From an uncultured Caldilineaceae bacterium (GTDB lineage Bacteria; Chloroflexota; Anaerolineae; Caldilineales; Caldilineaceae): 64,000 bases of DNA. Within the stretch, counting starts at the first letter, position 1. Each line of letters starts with the position of its first letter. The position numbers and the translations under genes are program-made. Positions 41,461 to 49,254 of the stretch are shown here, piece by piece. The notes beneath the pieces were generated by a model that was given only the letters and a program-made list of their open reading frames with translations, was not told the origin of the DNA and did not search any database. Location of the stretch: NCBI GenBank assembly GCA_958295915.1, contig OY282381.1, forward strand, positions 4,486,722 to 4,550,721. The letters are read 5' to 3'.

Positions 41461-42715
41461 GGCGCCCCAGTCGCGCCACGACCCGCTGCAAGATCGCCTG
41501 GGCTACCTCCTCTTTGCTCATCAGCGGCCAATCCTCCCGGTTGCCGTCGCGCTCAAATAGAATGACTCTGTTTGTGTCCACGGCAAAGCCGCTGTCCGCC
41601 GCGCTCACGTCGTTGAGGACGATCAGATCAAGATTCTTGCGCTTCAATTTGCCCAGGGCATTGGCTTCCAGATCGTTCGTCTCCGCGGCAAAGCCGATGA
41701 CCAGCCGCGGTCGTTGCCTATCCGGCCCCGCCGGGTCAGGGCAATAAGCATTGCCCCTACGCTGGCCGACGGCCTGGAGAATATCCGGTGTCCGTTCGAG
41801 CGTGATGATCTGTTGTTGCGGCAGCTTTTTGAGCTTTTTGTCTGCGCTGGCGCTGGGACGATAGTCGGCCACCGCGGCCGCGCCGATAAGCACATCCGTC
41901 TGGGGCAGATCTTCCATGACCGCCGCATACATCTGGTAGGCTGTATGCACGGGCACAAGCGCCACGCCGCCGGGCGGATGCACAGCCAAAGGCGCGTGCA
42001 CGAGCACCGTGTCTGCGCCCAGATCACGCGCCGCGCGCGCTAAAGCCACGCCCATCTTGCCCGTGGAGTGGTTTCCCATAAACCGCACCGGATCGATCGC
42101 TTCCCGCGTGCCGCCGGCAGTGATCACCACCCGCAGCCCATCCAACGGACCGCCGCGACCGATCACTTTGCAGGCCACTTCAAAGATCTCCTCCGGTTCA
42201 GCGACCCTGCCTTCCCCCACTTCGCCAGAAGCCAGACGTCCCTCGGCCGGGCCGATGAAATCGACGCCCCAATCGCCCAGAATCTGGACATTGCGCATCG
42301 TCGCCGGGTGGGTCCACATATTGGTTTCCATTGCCGGCGCCAGCAGCATCGGCCCTTTGTAACTGAGTGCCGTGATGCTCAACAGATCATCGCTCAGACC
42401 CAGGGCGAGGCGGGCAATTGTGTGGGCCGTGGCCGGCGCAATAATGAACAGGTCGGCCGCATGCGCCAGGGCCACGTGTCCGATGCGCAGCCGCCCGGCG
42501 TCATGCCAGAATTCGAATGTGTCGGTTGCCACATCCCGCTGCGTGATGGCCTGAAATGTCACCGGCGCCACAAACTTGGCCGCCGAATGCGTCATGATCA
42601 CATCCACCAGCGCGTTGGCTTGCGTAAAGCGGCTGGCGAGCGTAACCGATTTGTAGGCCGCGATGCCGCCGCTGATACCGAGTATAATGCGTTTGCCGGA
42701 AAGAATCGGAGCCAT
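41435..42715 (-). CDS. coaBC: Phosphopantothenoylcysteine decarboxylase / phosphopantothenate-cysteine ligase
   Basis: 426 aa bifunctional coenzyme A enzyme. The N-terminal CoaC flavin domain has GKRIILGISGGIAAYKS, SAAKFVAPVTF, APATAHTIA and LLAPAMETNMW (the PxMNxxMW-type motif). The C-terminal CoaB domain has VVITAGGTREAIDPVRFMGNHSTGKMG, with the GN-S-GKMG dimer/nucleotide motif, and later KLKRKNLDLIVLND. Between TPDILQAVGQRRG and RLVIGFAAETND there are about 15 extra residues (NAYCPDPAGPDRQRP) from a GGGCAAT/ATTGCCC palindrome in the DNA. The 3' end overlaps the convergent Cys-rich small gene by 26 bases. Confidence 0.95.
   Translation of the reverse strand: MAPILSGKRIILGISGGIAAYKSVTLASRFTQANALVDVIMTHSAAKFVAPVTFQAITQRDVATDTFEFWHDAGRLRIGHVALAHAADLFIIAPATAHTIARLALGLSDDLLSITALSYKGPMLLAPAMETNMWTHPATMRNVQILGDWGVDFIGPAEGRLASGEVGEGRVAEPEEIFEVACKVIGRGGPLDGLRVVITAGGTREAIDPVRFMGNHSTGKMGVALARAARDLGADTVLVHAPLAVHPPGGVALVPVHTAYQMYAAVMEDLPQTDVLIGAAAVADYRPSASADKKLKKLPQQQIITLERTPDILQAVGQRRGNAYCPDPAGPDRQRPRLVIGFAAETNDLEANALGKLKRKNLDLIVLNDVSAADSGFAVDTNRVILFERDGNREDWPLMSKEEVAQAILQRVVARLGRLNWQKRRP
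41722..41760. repeat. In-frame GGGCAAT palindrome insertion in coaBC
   Basis: CAGGGCAATAAGCATTGCCC contains inverted arms GGGCAAT/ATTGCCC and sits at a point where CoaB proteins are normally shorter. Confidence 0.6.
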
Positions 42716-42736
42716 GGTCAGAGTTCACGTCAGTAA

Positions 42737-42757
42737 GGCAGGCGCTTTGCGCCTGCC
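42737..42757. repeat. Perfect hairpin between the MR/MLE gene and coaBC
   Basis: A 9-bp perfect stem, GGCAGGCGC/GCGCCTGCC, with a TTT loop. No T run follows, so it is a repeat hairpin rather than a convincing terminator. Confidence 0.6.
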
Positions 42758-42760
42758 CAA

Positions 42761-42794
42761 TAGTCAGGAATCGGCGATAGTCAGGAATCGGCGA
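42761..42794. repeat. 17-bp perfect tandem duplication at the MR/MLE stop
   Basis: TAGTCAGGAATCGGCGA occurs twice in tandem (42761-42777, 42778-42794). The second copy encodes the last residues (IADS) and stop of the MR/MLE gene. Confidence 0.9.
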
Positions 42795-43947
42795 TGCCGC
42801 CGTCGCGGTGACGAGCGTGGTACGCGCGGAAGGAATTCTGAACAGCTTCCGTGCTGAAATCCGGCGCATGGCGGGCGCAGGCGGCTTCGTCCACCTCCAC
42901 CCCCAATCCCGGCCTGTCCGGCGGCAGAATGTGACCCTCCACAACTGTCAGGGGCTCGATGACGAATTCTATCATCGAAAGGGGCATCGTGTCCGGGTCC
43001 ACCATCTCTTGAATGACGAAATTGGGCGTTGTGAAATCTACCTGAATGCAGGCCGCAGTCGAGACCGGGCCATAGGGATTGTGAGGCGCGATGCCAGCGT
43101 AATAGATTTCCCCCAGCGCGGCGATGCGTCGCACTTCACTAATGCCGCCGGCATGACAGACATCCGGTTGTAGCAGACTGGCCGCGCCGGTTTCCAGAAT
43201 CTCCCGGAAGCCCCAACGAGTGAAGAGTCGCTCGCCCGTAGCGATAGGAATGCTCGTGGCCCGGGCCACCTGGGCCATAGCCGCCGGATTCTCCGCCTGC
43301 ACCGGTTCTTCCATACAGAACGGTTCGTAGGGTTCGAACCGCTGCGCGTAGCGGATCGCCATCTGGGGGGTGACCCGCCCGTGCATGTCCAATAATATGT
43401 CCACGTCATTGCCGACAGCCTCCCGCACTGCTCTCAGTCCGTCCTCGGCTTCATCCAAGACCCGCAGCCCATCCAGGATATTGGTGATGGGGACCGGCAC
43501 GGTTTTGACAGCGCTCCAGCCCTTCTCTACCTTTTCCCCCGCGCTCTCAGCCATCTCTCCGGGTGCGCTTCCGCCGAAGTGGGTGTACATGCGCACCCGA
43601 TCCCGCACTTTGCCTCCCAGCAGTTCATAGATCGGCTTGCCTGCTTCCTTGCCTTTGATGTCCCACAGAGCCTGATCGATGCCGGACAGAGCCGACAGAC
43701 CGATGATCCCCTGCCGCCAGAATCCGCTGCGATAGAGGGTCTGCCAGCAGCGTTCCACTTCCAAAGGGTCACTGCCCACAATCATCGGCTCCATATCCTC
43801 TATACAGCCGGCCACCGCGCGCGGTTTGCCCTCTACCGAGGCTTCCCCCCAGCCGACCAGACCCGGCTGATCGGTTTCGATCTTCACGAATACGAAAATC
43901 CGGCGCTCGCCCTGAGCCAGAATAGGTCTGATAGCGGTAATTTTCAT
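42781..43947 (-). CDS. Mandelate racemase/muconate lactonizing enzyme family (galactonate dehydratase-like)
   Basis: 388 aa enolase-superfamily enzyme. Metal ligands appear as ILLDMHGR (Asp, with the D-x-H arrangement of the galactonate-dehydratase subgroup), CMEEPVQAE (Glu) and IATGERLFTRW (Glu). The catalytic His is in GIAPHNPYGP. The N-terminal capping domain includes VGWGEASVEGKPRAVAG. Members dehydrate sugar acids. The exact acid is not inferable. The ATG at 43947 follows GGAG; a TTG at 43962 is in frame but less likely. It could share a role with the Gfo/Idh and ThDP enzymes elsewhere in the window. Confidence 0.88.
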   Translation of the reverse strand: MKITAIRPILAQGERRIFVFVKIETDQPGLVGWGEASVEGKPRAVAGCIEDMEPMIVGSDPLEVERCWQTLYRSGFWRQGIIGLSALSGIDQALWDIKGKEAGKPIYELLGGKVRDRVRMYTHFGGSAPGEMAESAGEKVEKGWSAVKTVPVPITNILDGLRVLDEAEDGLRAVREAVGNDVDILLDMHGRVTPQMAIRYAQRFEPYEPFCMEEPVQAENPAAMAQVARATSIPIATGERLFTRWGFREILETGAASLLQPDVCHAGGISEVRRIAALGEIYYAGIAPHNPYGPVSTAACIQVDFTTPNFVIQEMVDPDTMPLSMIEFVIEPLTVVEGHILPPDRPGLGVEVDEAACARHAPDFSTEAVQNSFRAYHARHRDGGIADS

Positions 43948-44044
43948 CGCGCTTTTCTCCAACTATGATTTGTATGAGTATCCAGGATCGACCATGATCT
44001 CATCCTGTCTACCATCCGCATCAGGAGAATCACAGCCCGCGCGC

Positions 44045-46876
44045 TCAGTTCGAAGTTTTCCCTGGCGTCTCCGCGTCCTGGCGACATTGCGTCTCTTTCT
44101 CAGTGACCACCGACCACTGACCCCTGATGATCGCCTGCGCCAGCCGCTGTTCTGCCGCGCCCGGCTCGATCTCTCCGTCCAGTAGAGCCGCTCGCGCCCG
44201 ACGCAAAATTTCGCCGTACAGCGGGCCAGGACGCAACCCCATCTGCCGCAAGTCATTGCCATCCAGCGAGGGATGCACATGCTGCCATGTCTGCGCGTAG
44301 TGAAGCAGCCGCTCTTGCAGCAATTCATTCTCTTCCAACACTGCGAACAGCAGCAGCGCCGACGGCCGCGCCTGATCGAGTGCAGCGACAATTGCGCTGG
44401 GTGGAGCCTGCGGGTCGATGAGCCGGGGCAGACGCGTCTTCACCGTCTGGAGTTGACGCATCAACCGTTGGGTCTCGCTTCGCAGTTTTAGCCGCTCGCT
44501 CAGCGCTTTTTCGACCGCGGAGGACGCCCCATCGGCTTCAGTCTCCAGCGGCAGGAGTTCGTAGATAAGCAGCCCCCAATAGAGCCGTTCAATTGGCTCG
44601 TCCGCTCTATCTTCATGCCTGAGTTTGTCGCGCAGCGCGGCGCTGTGACGGACAAAGGCCAGACCGGCCCGCAAGTCCGGATGGATCTGTTTCAGAACGC
44701 CCAACTCTTCCAAGCGTAGTATGGCTTTTTCCGGTTCGGCTTCCTGAAAGATGCGTTCCAATTCCTGGCGAACGCGAGCCGCTGTCACCCGCCCCAGCAG
44801 CGGCACTGCGTCCAATAAGTGCTCTTCTGTGCGCGCCTCAATTTGGAAATCAAAGCGTTGCTCGTAACGTACGGCGCGCAAAATGCGGGTCGGATCATCC
44901 ACAAAGCTCAGGCTGTGCAAGACGCGAATCAGCCCTGTGCGCAGGTCGGTCAGCCCACCGTAAAAGTCCAGCAAATCCCCCCAGCGATCCGGCGTCAGGG
45001 CGATGGCCAACGTATTGATTGTAAAATCTCGCCGATGCAGATCCAGTTTGATGCTGCCCTGTTCCACAGTCGGCAGAATCGTCGGCTCCGTATAGAATTC
45101 CGTGCGCGCTGTCACGAAGTCGAGATGCGACGGCAACCGCTTCGACGAAAGCAGTTCAGCGCAGGTCAGCGGTTGATTTGGCTCGTCAAGAATCCATTTG
45201 GCCGTGCCAAAGCGGGCATGGGTGACGACCCGCCCCCCACATTGCCCCCGCATCCGTTCCGCCAAGCGGATGGCGTCGCCCTCGACCACTAAATCCATAT
45301 CCACGACGCCAGAGCCACCGGCATCTCGGACGCCGCAATCTCCCATCTGCCGGGCTCCGTTGCGGACGCGCCCCAGCAGCAGATCTCGGGCGAAACCGCC
45401 TACGATGTATACCGCTTGCCCCATTTCTGCCGCAGTCTCGCCAGCAATCCACAATATCCGCTGCTGCGCTTCTGTCAAGGCCTGCTCCAATTCCCGCCTG
45501 ACATCCGGGATCTGCGCAGACACCTGCCCTTCCTCCCCCCAAAGTTTGAGTAGATCCGTGCGGGTGACGATGCCCGCCAGCTCACCGGCCGCATCGACAA
45601 CGGGAATCTGCCCCCAGCCGCTTTCGATCATCAGCCGATGCAGCGCCGCGATGGGCGCGTCCGGCCGGATGGTGTAGGCGCCCTGGCGCATCACCTTGTG
45701 GATGGGCAGAGCGCCCATCCGATGGCTGAGCGTGCGGTCCGCCTCCCGCCGGGTGAGGATACCCACCAGCCGCTCCGCTCCGTCGTCTGTTTTGTGTACG
45801 ACGGGAAAACCTTCATGGCCGTAACGCTGCATCAGTTCCATCGCCGCTGCGACAGACATATCTTGGTCCAGTATGCGCGGATGGCCCCAACTCATAATCT
45901 GGGCGACGGTGGCAGGCGGGCGCGCGTGCTTTTGGAGCAGGTCGATAATCCAACCCCTGATCTCTTCTGGCGTTGCGTCCTGCAACAGCGCGGCCGCGGC
46001 GCGGCTGTGCCCGCCGCCGCCGAGCAGTTCGGCGATCATGCCGACATGCACAGCGTCGGTGCCGCTGCGAGCCACAACTTGCACGCGATCGCCCAGGTTG
46101 ACGACAACGAACAGGGCATCCGGGTCGAATAGTTCCCGCAGTCTGTGGGCCAGCGTGCTGAGTTCATCCTCAAAATCTGGCGCATCGGCAATGGCGAGAA
46201 CGATGTTCTGACCAGAGACTGTCAGGTGTTCGGCGTCTTCTGTCAGCTGTTGGGTCAGTTTCCGTTGCGCGACGGTCGGCGGATAGTGCATGAAGCGACG
46301 CATCACCTCCAGGCGAGCGCCCCGCTCTACCAACCAGGCCGCGCAGCGAATGTCCCGGTGCGTCGTGGACGCGTAGAGCAGACTACCTGTGTCTTCGTAA
46401 ATGCCCAGCGCCAACAGGGTCGCTTGCAGGGAAGACAGGCTCGCGTTCTGGCGCATCAGTCGCTCGATAAGAAGGGTGGCGTTGGCCCCGGTCGTATGTG
46501 GTCCAAGGGAATCTTTCCAGACATTCCAACCGTTCGGTAGCGGCTCTGCGTTGGAGTGGTGATCGATAACCAGATAGCCGGTTGTTCTGTCCATTCCCTT
46601 CACCGCGTTGACACTGCGGGTGTCCACCAGGACCGCCAATTCCACATGAACGCGGGACAGATGCTGGGGCTCAATGAAAGGAAACTGGTTCTTGTACAGC
46701 GACAGAAACGCCTGCGTATTGCGGTTTCGTTTCCGTGGCAGCACAGGTAGCGCATCCGGAAATAGCAATGCTCCGCCCAACAGAGACGCCAGCGCGTCGA
46801 AATCGGCATGTTCGTGGGTAAGAATGACTGTTTGGCCGCACATTGAACTGCAGTGGTCAGTGGTCTCGCTCATCAT
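44045..46876 (-). CDS. DHH-CBS-CBS-tRNA nucleotidyltransferase (CCA/A-adding) fusion
   Basis: 943 aa. A DHH phosphoesterase domain comes first (HEHADFDALAS with Asp25/Asp27; LVIDHHSN at 103-110), then DHHA1 (GGGGHSRAAAAL), two CBS domains (about 320-455) and a poly(A) polymerase/CCA-adding head (VYIVGGFARDLLLGR at about 485-500, VDMDLVVEGDA at about 523, RRDFTINTLAIAL). The fused type is known in cyanobacteria, Aquifex and relatives, often as an A-adding or CC-adding half. Between the GGFARDLLLGR loop and the DMD catalytic acids lie some 20 extra residues (NGARQMGDCGVRDAGGSGV) from a palindromic repeat. Its ATG overlaps the previous stop as ATGA. The first and last residues (SETTDHCSS; QWSVVTEKETQC) come from repeats. 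Confidence 0.92.
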   Translation of the reverse strand: MMSETTDHCSSMCGQTVILTHEHADFDALASLLGGALLFPDALPVLPRKRNRNTQAFLSLYKNQFPFIEPQHLSRVHVELAVLVDTRSVNAVKGMDRTTGYLVIDHHSNAEPLPNGWNVWKDSLGPHTTGANATLLIERLMRQNASLSSLQATLLALGIYEDTGSLLYASTTHRDIRCAAWLVERGARLEVMRRFMHYPPTVAQRKLTQQLTEDAEHLTVSGQNIVLAIADAPDFEDELSTLAHRLRELFDPDALFVVVNLGDRVQVVARSGTDAVHVGMIAELLGGGGHSRAAAALLQDATPEEIRGWIIDLLQKHARPPATVAQIMSWGHPRILDQDMSVAAAMELMQRYGHEGFPVVHKTDDGAERLVGILTRREADRTLSHRMGALPIHKVMRQGAYTIRPDAPIAALHRLMIESGWGQIPVVDAAGELAGIVTRTDLLKLWGEEGQVSAQIPDVRRELEQALTEAQQRILWIAGETAAEMGQAVYIVGGFARDLLLGRVRNGARQMGDCGVRDAGGSGVVDMDLVVEGDAIRLAERMRGQCGGRVVTHARFGTAKWILDEPNQPLTCAELLSSKRLPSHLDFVTARTEFYTEPTILPTVEQGSIKLDLHRRDFTINTLAIALTPDRWGDLLDFYGGLTDLRTGLIRVLHSLSFVDDPTRILRAVRYEQRFDFQIEARTEEHLLDAVPLLGRVTAARVRQELERIFQEAEPEKAILRLEELGVLKQIHPDLRAGLAFVRHSAALRDKLRHEDRADEPIERLYWGLLIYELLPLETEADGASSAVEKALSERLKLRSETQRLMRQLQTVKTRLPRLIDPQAPPSAIVAALDQARPSALLLFAVLEENELLQERLLHYAQTWQHVHPSLDGNDLRQMGLRPGPLYGEILRRARAALLDGEIEPGAAEQRLAQAIIRGQWSVVTEKETQCRQDAETPGKTSN
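45337..45372. repeat. In-frame palindromic repeat inside the CCA-adding active-site region
   Basis: GGACGCCGCAATCTCCCATC with CGTTGCGGACGCGCC to its right matches the GACGCAACCTCCC repeat family (compare 6181-6225). It separates the two catalytic motifs of the nucleotidyltransferase head. Confidence 0.65.
46846..46872. repeat. AACTGCAGTGGT repeat at the start of the CCA-adding gene
   Basis: AACTGCAGTGGTCAGTGGTC lies over codons 4-11 of the gene and gives its ETTDHCSS sequence. Other copies are intergenic. Confidence 0.65.
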
Positions 46877-48303
46877 CCGCCTTCCGCGCGGCGCAAGAGC
46901 GCCAACGCCGCGCGGTTGTGGCGCTCGACCAGCCGAGGTGTGTCGATGTGACGAGGCATGCCGTCCTCAACCAGAAGACGCCCGTTGACGAAGGCAAAGT
47001 CCACCGGTTGGGGCGAGCAAAAGACCAGCGCAGCCACCGGATCATGGACCGCGCCGCCGGCAAAGGTGGGAGCTGACAGATCGAAGCCGATGACATCGGC
47101 AGCCATCCCCGGCGCCAGCGCGCCGATATCGTCCCGCCCCAGCACGGCCGCGCCGCCGAGCGTAGCGATCTCCAGCGCCTCTCTGGCCGTCATCGCCTGG
47201 GGATCCCCCAATACGCGTTGCAACAACAGAGACTGGCGCGCCTCCTCCAGCAGATGGCCGCCGTCGTTGCTGGCGCTGCCGTCCACTCCCAATCCCACAT
47301 TCACGCCGGCGTCACGCATAGCCCGCACAGGCGCGATGCCGTTGGCCAGACGCATATTGCTCGTAGGGCAGTGAGCCACGCCGGTGCGCGTCTGGGCGAA
47401 TAAACGAATCCCACTTTCGTTCAGATGCACGCAGTGAGCATGCCAGACGTCGTCGCCGGTCCAGCCCAGAAGCTCTGCGTAGTTCCCAAGCCGGCAACCG
47501 AACCGCGCCAGACAGAAATCTTCTTCGTCGACCGTCTCTGCCAGATGGGTGTGTAGGTGGATATCCATCTTGGGGCCGAAGGAGCGGGCTAAGGCTGCGC
47601 TTTCTCGCATCAGATCCTGGCTGACGCTGAAGGGGCTGCCGGGGGCCAACACAACCCGACGCATGGCGAAACGCCTGGCGTCGTGGTAGGTTTCGATCAC
47701 GCGGCGGCAATCCTCCAGTATGGCGGCTTCGTCTTCCGTCACCCGATCCGGTGGCAGGCCGCCCTGGCTTTCGCCGAGACTCACACTGCCTCTGGCCCCG
47801 TGAAAACGCACGCCGATCTCCTCCGCAGCAGCGAACTGATCGTCAAGGCGCGAGCCATTGGGCCACAGGTAGTGGTGATCGCTGCTGCTGGTGCAGCCGC
47901 TCAGGAGTAGCTCTGTCAGGGCTAACTGGGTACTGACATGCAGATCCGCTGGGGTCAGTTCCGCCCAGATCGGGTAGAGGATTTTCAGCCAGTCGAATAG
48001 AACCGCGTTTTGCGCCGCAGGGAGTACGCGGGTGAGAGTCTGGTAGAAATGATGGTGTGTGTTGATGAAGCCGGGCAGGACGATCTTGCCCCGCGCGTCG
48101 AAGTGTGAGCAGGATTGGCGGGCAGGATCGCTTTGGCCAGCCGCTCTTGCCCTATCCGCGTACCGGGCCGGCAGATCGGCGCTGGCGCCCACCCAAACGA
48201 TCTGTGAACCTTCTAGCGCCAGCGCGCCGTCAGCGATCTCCTGACGGCGCGGGTTCATTGTTATGAGGGCAGTGGCGTTAGAGATAACTGTCGTGGTGGG
48301 CAT
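46873..48303 (-). CDS. Amidohydrolase, 8-oxoguanine deaminase-like
   Basis: About 476 aa of the ATZ/TRZ/guanine-deaminase group. Motifs are LPGFINTHHHFYQTLTRVLP (metal His pair), DIHLHTHLAET (His and Glu), WHAHCVHLNESG (His) and VGLGVDGSASNDGG (metal Asp). The QTLTRVLPAAQNAVLFDWL context is like that of bacterial 8-oxoguanine/isocytosine deaminases and hydroxyatrazine hydrolases. It would convert 8-oxoguanine to urate, a purine-damage salvage step. ATG at 48303 is chosen; a GTG at 48327 would overlap the upstream stop. An insertion-like QSDPARQSCSHF precedes the first motif. Its stop overlaps the next start as ATGA. Confidence 0.85.
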   Translation of the reverse strand: MPTTTVISNATALITMNPRRQEIADGALALEGSQIVWVGASADLPARYADRARAAGQSDPARQSCSHFDARGKIVLPGFINTHHHFYQTLTRVLPAAQNAVLFDWLKILYPIWAELTPADLHVSTQLALTELLLSGCTSSSDHHYLWPNGSRLDDQFAAAEEIGVRFHGARGSVSLGESQGGLPPDRVTEDEAAILEDCRRVIETYHDARRFAMRRVVLAPGSPFSVSQDLMRESAALARSFGPKMDIHLHTHLAETVDEEDFCLARFGCRLGNYAELLGWTGDDVWHAHCVHLNESGIRLFAQTRTGVAHCPTSNMRLANGIAPVRAMRDAGVNVGLGVDGSASNDGGHLLEEARQSLLLQRVLGDPQAMTAREALEIATLGGAAVLGRDDIGALAPGMAADVIGFDLSAPTFAGGAVHDPVAALVFCSPQPVDFAFVNGRLLVEDGMPRHIDTPRLVERHNRAALALLRRAEGG

Positions 48304-48313
48304 CGGTTCGTGG

Positions 48314-49216
48314 TCAGTGCCGATCACTGATCAAGGAAAGTGTATTGGGCGTCATGCTTTCCTCATCCAGCATCTCAGTTAGCTCTGCGGTGGTGAGCGG
48401 ACGGTCTTTGTCGGCCAGAGCTGTGAGGGCCGCTTCCATCACATTGGTGCCGAAACTGCGCCCATCCAGGCGCGGCGTAACCGTCACCAGTTGGGAAAGG
48501 CCTCGATCCTTCAGCAGGGCCACATCTTCAGCGGTTGTCGTGTTTGTAACGATCGTCTTGCTGTCCAGGCGCTCAGGCAGGTGTTGCTTGATATAATGGA
48601 AGTCATCGGCGATGATTGAGGCCCACTGGTATTGCGGTGCATATTTCGGCACGATCTGATCCTGTTTTTCGCCGGTGGGATAGACCCATTCGAAGGGCAG
48701 GCGGGCCATCACCGGAAGCAAGATCCTCGACAATAGATGGAGGGTGCTGAGGCGGCGCAAAAAGACGGGGATGCCCAACCCGAAAGCCAGATCGCCAAAG
48801 AGCGCTTCATAGCCCGTGTCGAGAAAGCCGCGTACCATAGCGTAGCGGGCAACGCCCACACAGAACAGCACCCGTTTGGGGTGAGCCGGCAACCGGTCTT
48901 GCAAACGCTGGGCCGTCTGCCGCTCGACAACGGCACGGATACCGCCGCCATCCACCACCGGTGTTTGCACGCCGGCAATGATACTCTGCACAGAATGGAG
49001 CGGGAAGTAGCGGCCGTTGACCTCCAGCCCCAGATCTGCGCCGCCAAAGCCGAAGGCGTCTACCTGGCCGTCATGCTCCAGAAAAAGCTGCCGCATTCGT
49101 TCCTGGTCGCCATCGGCGCCGAGCCGCTCCAGAACAATCGGCTCGCCGCGCACGATGGTCTCGACCCGTTTGTCGCGCTTGCTGCTGCCCAAGCTGATGG
49201 AAACGATACGTTTCAT
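48314..49216 (-). CDS. Conserved protein of unknown function (quinate-dehydrogenase-annotated family)
   Basis: 300 aa, no signal peptide; one moderately hydrophobic stretch near residue 160 (LSRILLPVMARLPF). It opens with MKRIVSISLGSSKRDKRVET and has DGQVDAFGFGGADL, TPVVDGGGIRAVVER, KRVLFCVGVARYAMV and TVTPRLDGRSFGTNVMEA. From memory, similar proteins in Firmicutes and Chloroflexota carry the name quinate 5-dehydrogenase, but I see no typical Rossmann GxGxxG and would not assign that function. It sits 38 bases after the alpha-oxoamine synthase in the same orientation, probably as its partner. Confidence 0.65.
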   Translation of the reverse strand: MKRIVSISLGSSKRDKRVETIVRGEPIVLERLGADGDQERMRQLFLEHDGQVDAFGFGGADLGLEVNGRYFPLHSVQSIIAGVQTPVVDGGGIRAVVERQTAQRLQDRLPAHPKRVLFCVGVARYAMVRGFLDTGYEALFGDLAFGLGIPVFLRRLSTLHLLSRILLPVMARLPFEWVYPTGEKQDQIVPKYAPQYQWASIIADDFHYIKQHLPERLDSKTIVTNTTTAEDVALLKDRGLSQLVTVTPRLDGRSFGTNVMEAALTALADKDRPLTTAELTEMLDEESMTPNTLSLISDRH

Positions 49217-49254
49217 TGCGGCTTCTGTTTGGCTCTTGTGGAGCGCCCGACGTA

